Part shown: piece by piece, positions 17,239-24,724 of the stretch | How the letters are laid out: each line of letters begins with the position of its first letter | Position numbering within the stretch: the first letter of the stretch is position 1 | Source: Leptolyngbya sp. FACHB-261 | GTDB taxonomy: Bacteria; Cyanobacteriota; Cyanobacteriia; FACHB-261 | Length of the DNA: 64,000 nucleotides | Direction of reading: 5' to 3' | NCBI RefSeq assembly: GCF_014696065.1 | Contig: NZ_JACJPL010000031.1 | Span: 558,001-622,000, forward strand | The notes under the pieces: generated by a model | Told to the model about the DNA's origin: nothing | What the model saw: the letters and a program-made list of their open reading frames with translations, nothing else | The model's database searches: none | Program-made: the position numbers and the translations under genes

Positions 17239-17829
17239 CTATCCAGTAATCTCGTGGGCAAAACTGGTGCGTCGGGTGAACTCAAAGGGGCCTGCAACTG
17301 AGCCCCACACCATTTGCTCAGTCTCGGGATCAAACCCTCGATCAAGACTAACAAATCGGTCTGGACCAACCTCAAACTGCGTTTCTAGATAAGTATTTTT
17401 GCCATTACGAAAGACCATACAGGCTTTACCTGGCTCAACATTACCTTTGAAGCTGTGTCCGGTCCATTGCACATGCATGTTGCAACCTGGACGCTTTTCG
17501 CATTCTGCGGGGGTGAGTTTGCTCAAACGGCTCAGATCCCGAGAGGCGCCATAGTAAGGAGTTGAATCTTTGAGACCGTAGTTTTCAATTTCAAGACGGT
17601 CTTCAACAGTGATGATTTTGAGCAAGGCAACCCGATAGGGGTCATTGAGCATGTAATCGTAGGCTTGCTCGACAAAAAGACCAATACCCCCCAGCAGTTC
17701 TACTGGCAGGGGGCGCATACACACTCGAATATGAGCGTAAAAAGGAGGATTCTCGAAAGCCTGGGCTTGATTACTGAAGTCTCCAGCCAACCAGCGAGCC
17801 AGGGTTAGTACATCAGTGGCGTGAGTCAT
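17239..17829 (-). CDS. cpcT: CpcT/CpeT-family phycobiliprotein bilin lyase
   Basis: CpcT attaches phycocyanobilin to Cys-153 (consensus) of the phycocyanin beta subunit. The 196-residue product has the family pattern: LARWLAGDFSNQAQAFENPPFYAHIRVCMRP near the N-terminus (split motif), LFVEQAYDYMLNDPYRVALLKI, LTPAECEKRPGCNMHVQWTG, GKACMVFRNGKNTYLETQFEV, and the ending MVWGSVAGPFEFTRR. All are typical of the calycin-fold CpcT. It is placed between a Tic20-like gene, whose stop codon directly abuts its ATG, and apcF downstream. This puts a chromophore lyase beside a phycobilisome core gene. Confidence 0.9.
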   Translation of the reverse strand: MTHATDVLTLARWLAGDFSNQAQAFENPPFYAHIRVCMRPLPVELLGGIGLFVEQAYDYMLNDPYRVALLKIITVEDRLEIENYGLKDSTPYYGASRDLSRLSKLTPAECEKRPGCNMHVQWTGHSFKGNVEPGKACMVFRNGKNTYLETQFEVGPDRFVSLDRGFDPETEQMVWGSVAGPFEFTRRTSFAHEITG

Positions 17830-18312
17830 CTAGCGAACTTGGGCGTACACCGCATCAGAGATCGTTGGGATCTCAGCATACCGCCCTATTAAGCTCTGTA
17901 CGACTGCATAGATAATTGCAGCGATGCCACCCAGGAATATCGTGTTGTAGAGAATCGGCAGAACAATCGCTTGCCCTAGACCCTGGCTGAGTAGATCCAG
18001 CACGATGCTACAGGCAACCAGCAGAAAGTCGATCAGCAAGGCCTGCATTGTGTTGAAGCGGATGAAGTGCTGTATGTCTGTATTGCGCACAACCAGGAGA
18101 AACAGCGCAAAGAAGACGGCAAGCCCAATGAAGCCAGTGGATAGGGGCGCCAACAAACCGCCTAGGGTTAATAAGGGATCGCTAACTGCAGGCGGTAGAA
18201 GATTGAAAATTCCACCCTTAAGCCCAACCAGCACAGCGCCTGATAAAGGCAATAAGTAGGGTAAGCAGGCCAGAATTCGATCCGGAACTGTTGTTGTGCC
18301 GCGCCAAGCCAT
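17830..18312 (-). CDS. Tic20-family membrane protein
   Basis: From the ATG at 18310-18312 this is a 160-residue protein with four predicted membrane helices, at about 10-35, 50-70, 85-105 and 115-140. It opens MAWRGTTTVPDRILACLPYLLPLSG and contains VRNTDIQHFIRFNTMQALLIDF, both typical of the Tic20 family. Chloroplast Tic20 is part of the inner-envelope import channel; the cyanobacterial role is not settled. The open frame extends 48 codons upstream with unlike composition, which overlaps the preceding small gene and is not used. Its TAG stop abuts the cpcT start. Confidence 0.85.
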   Translation of the reverse strand: MAWRGTTTVPDRILACLPYLLPLSGAVLVGLKGGIFNLLPPAVSDPLLTLGGLLAPLSTGFIGLAVFFALFLLVVRNTDIQHFIRFNTMQALLIDFLLVACSIVLDLLSQGLGQAIVLPILYNTIFLGGIAAIIYAVVQSLIGRYAEIPTISDAVYAQVR

Positions 18313-18407
18313 GAACGACTTCTCCTGAAGAACTGGATTCCGCAAGTGCAGCTTCTCGCAGGCAGCCTCGCTTCTCCAGGATAACCTGAGACACCAGGCG
18401 CCCAGGT

Positions 18408-18617
18408 CTAGTCTTCCAGACAATCGACGTTGGTGAGTTGAAAGCCCATCGGGCACTGGTACAAATCCGGTTGACTTGCAACCAGTTTAGGCAGTGCCCG
18501 ACCGCAGCGGAGAGTTCCCCCTTGCCAACGCGGACTACCGTTGACATTGGCCAGCAGACAAGTTTGACACACTTGGTGGGAGGGAACGAGCTGCTCGTTC
18601 ATCAGAAATACCAGCAT
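18408..18617 (-). CDS. Small four-cysteine cyanobacterial protein
   Basis: A 69-residue protein starting MLVFLMNEQLVPSHQVCQTC at the ATG 18615-18617. Cysteines at 17, 20, 38 and 55 form a C-x2-C-x17-C-x16-C pattern suited to binding zinc or an iron-sulfur cluster; Cys66 is extra. The conserved-looking elements are CQTCLLAN, GSPRWQGGTLRCGRAL and YQCPMGFQL. I believe similar mini-proteins recur in cyanobacteria, without a known function. It sits 56 bases after hisG and 95 bases before the Tic20-like gene, all on the reverse strand, so it could be cotranscribed with either. Confidence 0.72.
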   Translation of the reverse strand: MLVFLMNEQLVPSHQVCQTCLLANVNGSPRWQGGTLRCGRALPKLVASQPDLYQCPMGFQLTNVDCLED

Positions 18618-18673
18618 AAGCCAGCTCCTGGAAGCCCATGCCCTGATTGTAGTGCAGCACACTCGGGCTAGCC

Positions 18674-19321
18674 TCAGGAAATTGTCGATTGACAGCTCAT
18701 CCGGAGCTGATCAACCCAGTCACTTAAATTGCCGCGATTGAGACGATAGCTTAGGGGGTGCGCGACGAGTCGGGCTGTACTCTCAAACAGCACCTCCAAT
18801 TCCACCAAGCCATTGTCCCGCAGAGTACGACCCGTCGAGACTAAATCAACTATCGCCTCAGACATACCTGTGATTGGTCCCAGCTCCACTGAGCCATATA
18901 GAGGCACCACCTCAACGGGCAGATCGAGTGCTTGAAAGTAATGACGAGCGCAGTGAACGAATTTTGTTGCGACGCGGCAGTGCGGGGGGAGTTCCAGAGC
19001 GCTGCGGTAAGGACTGTCTCGCCGCACGGCTACCGACAGGCGACAGCGCCCGAAGCCTAGATCGACCAGTTGGGCAACTCCTGGCTGCTTCTCACGCAGA
19101 ACATCTGAACCTACGACCCCAAGCTGAGCTTGACCGTACTCGACATACACGGGGACATCCTGTGTGCGCACCAGCAGAGCGCTGGCAGTCCCAGTTGGGT
19201 CGCTGACTTGCAGTAGCCGGTTCTTCGGGTCTAGAAGCACGCTGAAGTCTAGACCAATGCTGGCAAACAGACGGATACTCTCTTCCAGCAGGGCACCCTT
19301 GGGCAGCGCTACAGTAATCAC
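18674..19321 (-). CDS. hisG: ATP phosphoribosyltransferase catalytic subunit HisG (short form)
   Basis: First step of histidine synthesis, joining ATP and PRPP. The 215-residue length identifies the short form, which lacks the regulatory C-terminal domain and needs HisZ. Motifs: [18 protein letters not shown] at the start, [25 protein letters not shown] near 50-75, [13 protein letters not shown] near 115, and [26 protein letters not shown] near 147-172, which is the PRPP-binding region. Translation starts with GTG at 19319-19321, and its first bases overlap the stop of hisZ (GTGA). This coupling fits assembly of the HisG-HisZ complex. Confidence 0.96.
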   Translation of the reverse strand: MITVALPKGALLEESIRLFASIGLDFSVLLDPKNRLLQVSDPTGTASALLVRTQDVPVYVEYGQAQLGVVGSDVLREKQPGVAQLVDLGFGRCRLSVAVRRDSPYRSALELPPHCRVATKFVHCARHYFQALDLPVEVVPLYGSVELGPITGMSEAIVDLVSTGRTLRDNGLVELEVLFESTARLVAHPLSYRLNRGNLSDWVDQLRMSCQSTIS

Positions 19322-20520
19322 GGTTCGCTCCCCTCCACATGCTCTAACTTGATTGTGTCTGGACCGCTGACCCAGGCTAATTTAGCGATGCGACGACGGC
19401 GAGCGTAAGCACGCACTTCTTCGGGCGGACGCTGATGCAAATCAAGCTCTACCCGTAGCTGGGCTGCCCGCAACAGAGCAGCATGGGAAAACGCTGTGGC
19501 ATACGCCTCAGGGGTTAGGGGCACAACCAACCAATCGGCAATTGGAACTCGCTCGGGCAGTTGCCCAGTAGCCAGGAGCCAACTGTGCAGCTCCTCTAGA
19601 TTTAAGACGAAGCCAATACCTGGACAAGGTTCACGCTCAGGAGCATAAAGGTTTAGCAACTGGTCATACCGTCCACCCTGCCCCAGCAGATGGGTTCCGG
19701 ATACGACCTCAAACACAATCCCCGTGTAGTAGTCGAAGGTCTGGATCAGGCTGAGGTCTAACACTAGGGGGACACCCTCTAGCAGCTCGACTAAAGCTTT
19801 GAGACGATTGAGTAAGCCCCGCTCACGAGGTGCCAAGTCTAAAGCAGCTAGCCGCGCCAGCACCTCGGCAGGTTCTCCTCGCAACTCCAGTAAGAAGAGA
19901 GCCCTCTGCCGCAATGCCGGATCTAGAGGCATTGTCTCCAGGCTTACTCGATCCAGGCCAGCAATGGCCTGCCGAACAGTCTCCCGCACTGCCTCCGGAA
20001 ATCCAGACAGCAATGCCTGCGTGAGCCCTGCTTCGCCTAGAATCAGAGACCAGCCGCTCTGAGCCACACCCAGGTTTTCTAGGCAGTCACGCAGCAGCAG
20101 CAAGACTTCGGCATCGGCAACGAGTCCGCCGCCGCCCAAAAGCTCAACGCCTGACTGGAAAGATTCTTGAGGACCTGGATAGCTGCTGCTACGCAGAGGT
20201 CTAAAGACATTGGCGTTGTAGTAGAGACGCAGTGGCAGAGTGGCTCCGGCCATCCGAGTGACTGCGGCTCGGGCAATTGAGGCAGTCAGCTCGGGCCGTA
20301 ATCCCAGAGTCTGCCCCTCTCCATCGCGCAACTGCATCACCGTGTGCGACTGCAGTGCCCCCCCTGCCGTCAGAGTGTCTAAACGCTCTAGAGTCGGCGT
20401 AATAATTTGATGGTAGTTCCAGGCACTAAAGACCTGCTGGAGGCGCTGCTCGATCCAGCGTTTCTGGACAACGTCTAGGGGCAGCAGGTCGCGGCTCCCG
20501 GCGGGCGGTTGATGAATCAC
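19318..20520 (-). CDS. hisZ: ATP phosphoribosyltransferase regulatory subunit HisZ
   Basis: HisZ is a histidyl-tRNA-synthetase-like protein without charging activity; it forms a complex with short HisG and confers histidine feedback control. The 400-residue product shows class II synthetase-like motifs: [23 protein letters not shown], then [19 protein letters not shown] near residue 70-88, YYNANVFRP and [12 protein letters not shown]-terminal [13 protein letters not shown] segment follows. The anticodon-binding domain of true HisRS is replaced by a shorter C-terminus. It begins with GTG (20518-20520). It overlaps hisG by four bases in the order hisZ-hisG, which strongly supports the pairing. 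Confidence 0.93.
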   Translation of the reverse strand: MIHQPPAGSRDLLPLDVVQKRWIEQRLQQVFSAWNYHQIITPTLERLDTLTAGGALQSHTVMQLRDGEGQTLGLRPELTASIARAAVTRMAGATLPLRLYYNANVFRPLRSSSYPGPQESFQSGVELLGGGGLVADAEVLLLLRDCLENLGVAQSGWSLILGEAGLTQALLSGFPEAVRETVRQAIAGLDRVSLETMPLDPALRQRALFLLELRGEPAEVLARLAALDLAPRERGLLNRLKALVELLEGVPLVLDLSLIQTFDYYTGIVFEVVSGTHLLGQGGRYDQLLNLYAPEREPCPGIGFVLNLEELHSWLLATGQLPERVPIADWLVVPLTPEAYATAFSHAALLRAAQLRVELDLHQRPPEEVRAYARRRRIAKLAWVSGPDTIKLEHVEGSEP

Positions 20521-20603
20521 CTGAAGAGATCTCGCGCGGCTTGCGATGCTTGGGCTTTGCTAGTTTACCGCTTTGACCACCCTCTGCCGTTGCTCAGGCA
20601 AAA

Positions 20604-21557
20604 TTATTTTTTACCGAATAGACCACCAAACAGGCCACCACCTTTGCCTGAGTCACCCTTACGGGGCGTGGTTTTTCCCTTCGCGCTAGTGCCTGCCGCA
20701 CTAGACCGGGAGGTAGTTCCGCCACTAACGTCAGGCAGATGCTTTAGGGCTAAGGGCTCGTTTGGATTGATGCGCAGAGCCTTTTGAAAGCTAATACGGG
20801 CCATGCCCGCCAAGCTCTGTTGCATATACACAAAGCCAAGCTGAGCGTGGAAGGCACTGTTCTCCGGCTCTATCTTGAGGGCATCACGCAGTTCTTGCAC
20901 TGCTTCCTGCCACTGCCGCTTAAGAATATAAGATTTGGCTCTCTCGAAGTGACGGCTGGCGTAGTTCACTCTTTCCGACTTCACCGGAACGGGCGGCTGG
21001 TCTAGATCCTGCTTGTTAGAGGAGCGGACAGCGGGCGTCCCCTCACGGGATAGCAGAAAGACCAAATTGAGTTCACTCAGATTGGCCACTAGTTCAAGGG
21101 CAGTGTCTAGTGAGTCGTAAAGCTTACTAGAAGCTGTACCGACTGCCTCTTCGTAAGGGTTATCAATAATGCTGCTACGTTGGGCTAGGCGTTGCAGCTC
21201 AAGAGCCGCTTCGCTGCGGACTAGCAAGCCAGAGGGATCACGCTGAAGCCGCTGCGCTAACAGGCGCATCATGGCGCCATACTCGGTCCGCTCACGCTCA
21301 TTGGTCAGTACCTGGTAGGCTGGGCTGACCAACTTGGAAAACAGTTGGCTAGCAAAGTCCTTCGTAGCCGCATCACTGGAGCCAAAGCTATCGGGATGGA
21401 GACCCTTGGCAATTTTCAGGTAACGTTTACGGATACGAGCAGGATCCGATGTGATTGGAAGTCCCAGGACGGCATAGTGGTCAGGGACGTCAAATTGCGG
21501 GAGCCCGCGCTCGATTCGGATGGTGCTGTTGATGATGTGCTGTCCCACAGATTCCAT
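20604..21557 (-). CDS. J-domain and TPR protein
   Basis: A 317-residue protein with an N-terminal J domain: FDVPDHYAVLGLPITSDPA, then IRKRYLKIAKGLHPDSFG with the HPD motif near residue 53, then FSKLVSPAYQVLTNERERTEY. The HPD tripeptide is what activates Hsp70 partners. A middle helical region precedes two TPR-like repeats at about 205-275 (SYILKRQWQEAVQELRDALKIEPEN and ALRINPNEP). A Gly/Ser/Lys-rich tail ends GGGLFGGLFGKK. The start codon lies inside the 3' end of the upstream solute-binding protein gene, in a different frame. The partner Hsp70 is not adjacent; a distant Hsp70-like domain occurs in the giant gene at 48-55 kb. Confidence 0.86.
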   Translation of the reverse strand: MESVGQHIINSTIRIERGLPQFDVPDHYAVLGLPITSDPARIRKRYLKIAKGLHPDSFGSSDAATKDFASQLFSKLVSPAYQVLTNERERTEYGAMMRLLAQRLQRDPSGLLVRSEAALELQRLAQRSSIIDNPYEEAVGTASSKLYDSLDTALELVANLSELNLVFLLSREGTPAVRSSNKQDLDQPPVPVKSERVNYASRHFERAKSYILKRQWQEAVQELRDALKIEPENSAFHAQLGFVYMQQSLAGMARISFQKALRINPNEPLALKHLPDVSGGTTSRSSAAGTSAKGKTTPRKGDSGKGGGLFGGLFGKK

Positions 21558-22390
21558 TGCTGGAGAATTGATTTTAGTGTACCTACCTGACGCATGCGAT
21601 CGATCGCCCGATCGACAGCAGCCTTCAAGGCCTGGTCTTTGCTTTCCAACACCCCGACTAAATCAACAGGTAACAGAGGGCGACCCACCATTGCCAGTCT
21701 AGCTCCCCTTTGCCCCTGACTTTGCTGGACCTGCCAAGCTGCAACCGGCTCATCTATCAGGATGGCATCAATTCGACGATTGGTCAGTAGCCTAAGCAAT
21801 CGCTCCATGTCTCTAGAAGAGAATAGACGAACTGCGTTCCCCCGGTTGCGGTTATACGTTTCTACCACAGCCGCTCCGCCACTGTCAGCAACAACACCTA
21901 AGCGCTTGCCGACTAGGCTGCGCAAGCTGGTCAGCTTTTGGGCATCTTCGGTTCGCACTAGCAGCCGTTGGGGGCTACGGTAGTAGGCTTGGGAATCCGT
22001 GAATTCACGGTTAGCAATACTGCCTCGTTCTCGGGCGCTGAGAACCAGATCAACGCGATTACGGCGTAGCGCCTCAAGCTGGTCGGTCCAGGGAATATTC
22101 ACAGGGCGGACTTGAACCCCAAGCTGTTGGGCTAACTGCTGAGCAATGTCCCACTCAAAGCCGTCGTAGTACTCAGTTGTAGGATTCCAAAACATGTATG
22201 CCCCTCCAATTGAGGCGTCGACGCCAACGCGCAAGTAACCACGACGCTCCACGGCCTCCAAGCTGTTATCAGAGGCGTTTGCCTCCAGGTTGTACATCAA
22301 GGCCAAGGCCGTCAGTCCACCCCCAAATAGGGTCAGAGACGCAAGGACTGGCAGCAGAAGAGCAGATCGGCGCTTGAAGCGTTGCAACAT
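21416..22390 (-). CDS. Extracellular solute-binding protein family 3 (amino-acid-type)
   Basis: A 324-residue periplasmic binding protein of the amino-acid ABC-transporter type. A hydrophobic N-terminal anchor or signal lies at about 10-35 (LLLPVLASLTLFGGGLTALALMY, given in part). The binding domain follows: RGYLRVGVDASIGGAYMFW, YYDGFEWDIAQQLAQQLGVQV, ALRRNRVDLVLSARER, SLVGKRLGVVADSGG and RIDAILIDEPVA. The domain is normally complete by LKSILQQWNLW near residue 286. The remaining 38 residues read into the start of the J-protein gene and look non-conserved. No permease or ATPase gene is adjacent, so its transporter is elsewhere or it acts as a sensor. Confidence 0.85.
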   Translation of the reverse strand: MLQRFKRRSALLLPVLASLTLFGGGLTALALMYNLEANASDNSLEAVERRGYLRVGVDASIGGAYMFWNPTTEYYDGFEWDIAQQLAQQLGVQVRPVNIPWTDQLEALRRNRVDLVLSARERGSIANREFTDSQAYYRSPQRLLVRTEDAQKLTSLRSLVGKRLGVVADSGGAAVVETYNRNRGNAVRLFSSRDMERLLRLLTNRRIDAILIDEPVAAWQVQQSQGQRGARLAMVGRPLLPVDLVGVLESKDQALKAAVDRAIDRMRQVGTLKSILQQWNLWDSTSSTAPSESSAGSRNLTSLTTMPSWDFQSHRILLVSVNVT

Positions 22391-22501
22391 CGTGGTTAAA
22401 CTCCCAGCCCAACAGTGAAGTTATGGTTTGTAACAGTGTCTTACAGGTACCGTCAAGCTTGATCAATGTCAATCTGAGTCAGACAACCTGAGTCGATTTG
22501 G

Positions 22502-23365
22502 TCAGGGTTCAAAAGGAAAGTTCTGAGTCAGTGGTCTGACTTTGCCAAGCTCCACACTCATAAGCTGATGCAAGTGCCTATTGCTAGCCAGGATGCGGCC
22601 AGTGCCTAGCTCCAAAACGCCGCCATCATAAGCACTGACCAGTCCGCCTGCTTCTCGAACCAGAACTACCCCCGCTGCCATATCCCAGGGGGCTAAACCC
22701 CGCTCCCAGTAGCCATCTAGACGACCGCAAGCTACATAAGCCAGGTCAATCGAGGCAGAACCACCGCGACGAACGCCTTGGGTCAGATGGGTGAAATGGC
22801 AGAACTCAGCGTAGTTATTATCTACCGTCTCGCGGCGGTCATAGGCAAAGCCTGTGACGAGCAGGCTGCGCTCAAGTTGACGGGTTTGAGAAACCTGAAT
22901 TGGACGACGGTTGCAGCTTGCTCCCAAGCCTGTTGCTGCCCGAAATAGCTCGTTGTGGAAGGGGTCAAAGATCACACCAACCAGAGGCTCTCCCTGAAAT
23001 AGCAGTCCTACAGATACAGCGCTGAAGGGATACTGGTGGGCAAAATTAGTAGTGCCATCTAGAGGGTCGATAGCCCACAGGAAAGGACTTTCAGCATTGC
23101 CAAGGCTACCTGATTCCTCAGCCAAAATTTGATGGTCGGGTACATGTCGCTCAAGCACCCGCAGTACCTCAACTTCTGCCGCCTTATCTGCCTCGGTGAC
23201 AATATTGTCAGGTTTACCTTTGTCCTCGATTTCACGTAGCTCTCCCCAATAGGACTGAAGGACCGCACCTGCGCTCAACGCTGCTTCAGTTGCGATATCC
23301 AGTAGCACTTGGAGCTGATCGCCCTGTGGTGCAAGGGGGGAGGAGTCGGCTTTGATAGAGCCCAT
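22502..23365 (-). CDS. Inositol monophosphatase family protein
   Basis: A Mg-dependent phosphatase of the inositol monophosphatase superfamily, about 287 residues. Motifs: DKGKPDNIVTEADKAAE near 50, ILAEESG near 85, the metal-binding motif WAIDPLDGTTNFAHQYPF near 98-115, and WDMAAGVVLVREAGG near 225. The superfamily includes inositol, histidinol-phosphate and fructose-1,6-bisphosphate phosphatases, so the substrate is not certain. The nearby hisZ-hisG genes make a histidinol-phosphatase role worth testing, although they are not contiguous. The ATG at 23363-23365 is preferred to an upstream TTG seven codons earlier. Confidence 0.9.
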   Translation of the reverse strand: MGSIKADSSPLAPQGDQLQVLLDIATEAALSAGAVLQSYWGELREIEDKGKPDNIVTEADKAAEVEVLRVLERHVPDHQILAEESGSLGNAESPFLWAIDPLDGTTNFAHQYPFSAVSVGLLFQGEPLVGVIFDPFHNELFRAATGLGASCNRRPIQVSQTRQLERSLLVTGFAYDRRETVDNNYAEFCHFTHLTQGVRRGGSASIDLAYVACGRLDGYWERGLAPWDMAAGVVLVREAGGLVSAYDGGVLELGTGRILASNRHLHQLMSVELGKVRPLTQNFPFEP

Positions 23366-23405
23366 TTGTAACGGCGTTTGTAACAAACGTACTCAGTTTA
23401 CGTGG

Positions 23406-24599
23406 CTAAGGGACGGAGGCAACGTGTTGGCGCAGTGCCTCGATAATTTGTAAGTTCGCCTTCGGAAAGGGGTATTGATCTAGGTCTGCCAAGCTGACCC
23501 AGTGAATTTCTTCGCATTCGAGCGGTTGAGGCTCCCCGCCCAAATAGCGACAGTGGTGGACCATCAGGCTAACGGAAAAGTGGGTGTAGGCATGCTCCAC
23601 TGTGATCAGGTGGTCGCCTACAGCAATGTCTATAGCTAGTTCTTCTTGGATCTCACGGTGGATGCATTCTTGCACCGTCTCTCCGAGTTCCAACTTGCCA
23701 CCTGGAAATTCCCAGAGTCCCCCTAGAAGACCCTCAGCGCGGCGTTTGTCAATCAAAATCTGGTCACCTTTCCAGATCACGGCAACGCCGATGCGCTTGT
23801 GAGGACGTTCAGGTTTGGCTTCGCTCATTGGGATCTCCTGTTGCACTCCAGCATTGTACGCAGCACAGTAACGTCTCCAAGGGCAAAGTAGACAGGCTGG
23901 AGCGCGAGGCGTGCAGATCGTGGCGCCCAGGTCCATCACAGCCTGATTGAAGTCGCGGGCTCGTTCAGGATCTAGCAGGCTCTCAGACAAGGTCCAAAGC
24001 TGGTTCAAGGCCTTACTAGGGGGCACTTCTAGTGCCAACAGGCGAGCTAGAACCCGTTTGACGTTGCCATCCAAGATAGCGACGGGTAGGTTAAAGGCTG
24101 CACTTAGAACACCCCCTGCCGTAGTGCGACCGATACCGGGGAGTGCGACTGCGTCGGCAAGCGTTTTGGGGAACTCACCACCTTGTGCAACCAGCACTCG
24201 GGCACAACGGTGGAGATTTCGAGCCCGAGCATAGTAACCTAGCCCCTGCCAGAGCTTGAGCACGGTTTGAAGATCGGCGGTAGCCAGATCTTGCACAGTG
24301 GGCAAGGCTTGGAGCCAGCGCTCGTAGTAGGGAATTACAGTCTTAACTTGAGTTTGCTGGAGCATGATTTCGGAGATCCAGATCGCATAAGGATCTCGGG
24401 TGCGTCGCCAGGGCAAATCCCGACCCTGCTCGGCATACCAAAGTAAGAGGCTGGTTCGCAGCTCGTTGAGATGATTTCGGAGAAAGTCTAAATGGTTCAA
24501 AGCAGAGGGAAGGTTGGCGCAAGCAGGCGCCAGACGGGAAACCTTTCGATGATGATCAGGTCTCTGTGTAAGGGGGCTCTGACTTGCATGGGCAGTCAT
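23406..24599 (-). CDS. mutY: A/G-specific adenine glycosylase MutY with C-terminal NUDIX domain
   Basis: MutY removes adenine mispaired with 8-oxoguanine. The glycosylase core contains LPWRRTRDPYAIWISEIMLQQTQVKTV, then YYARARNLHRCA and the helix-hairpin-helix LPGIGRTTAGGVLSAAF with the catalytic Asp in ILDGNVKRVLARL. The iron-sulfur ligands follow the pattern C-x6-C-x2-C-x5-C (CTPRAPACLLCPWRRYC). A NUDIX-like domain follows with GLLGGLWEFPGGKLELGET and REIQEELAI, which helps recognise 8-oxoG. The length is about 397 residues. A GTG start lies eight codons upstream; either is possible because the first 50 residues look non-conserved. Confidence 0.95.
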   Translation of the reverse strand: MTAHASQSPLTQRPDHHRKVSRLAPACANLPSALNHLDFLRNHLNELRTSLLLWYAEQGRDLPWRRTRDPYAIWISEIMLQQTQVKTVIPYYERWLQALPTVQDLATADLQTVLKLWQGLGYYARARNLHRCARVLVAQGGEFPKTLADAVALPGIGRTTAGGVLSAAFNLPVAILDGNVKRVLARLLALEVPPSKALNQLWTLSESLLDPERARDFNQAVMDLGATICTPRAPACLLCPWRRYCAAYNAGVQQEIPMSEAKPERPHKRIGVAVIWKGDQILIDKRRAEGLLGGLWEFPGGKLELGETVQECIHREIQEELAIDIAVGDHLITVEHAYTHFSVSLMVHHCRYLGGEPQPLECEEIHWVSLADLDQYPFPKANLQIIEALRQHVASVP

Positions 24600-24724
24600 T
24601 GCTTCAGACACGGGGGCATTCACTCAAGCCAGTCGCTAGTCGCTAGACTTTGAGCAGGTAGCCCCCTGGAGCGCTGCTCAAAATTGTATCTACCTACGCC
24701 CTATCGTGAGCGCTTACCCCAACC

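Noticed and set aside
18874-19206. 110-codon forward frame opposite hisG
   Set aside because: Shadow of the strongly conserved hisG gene; no independent signal.
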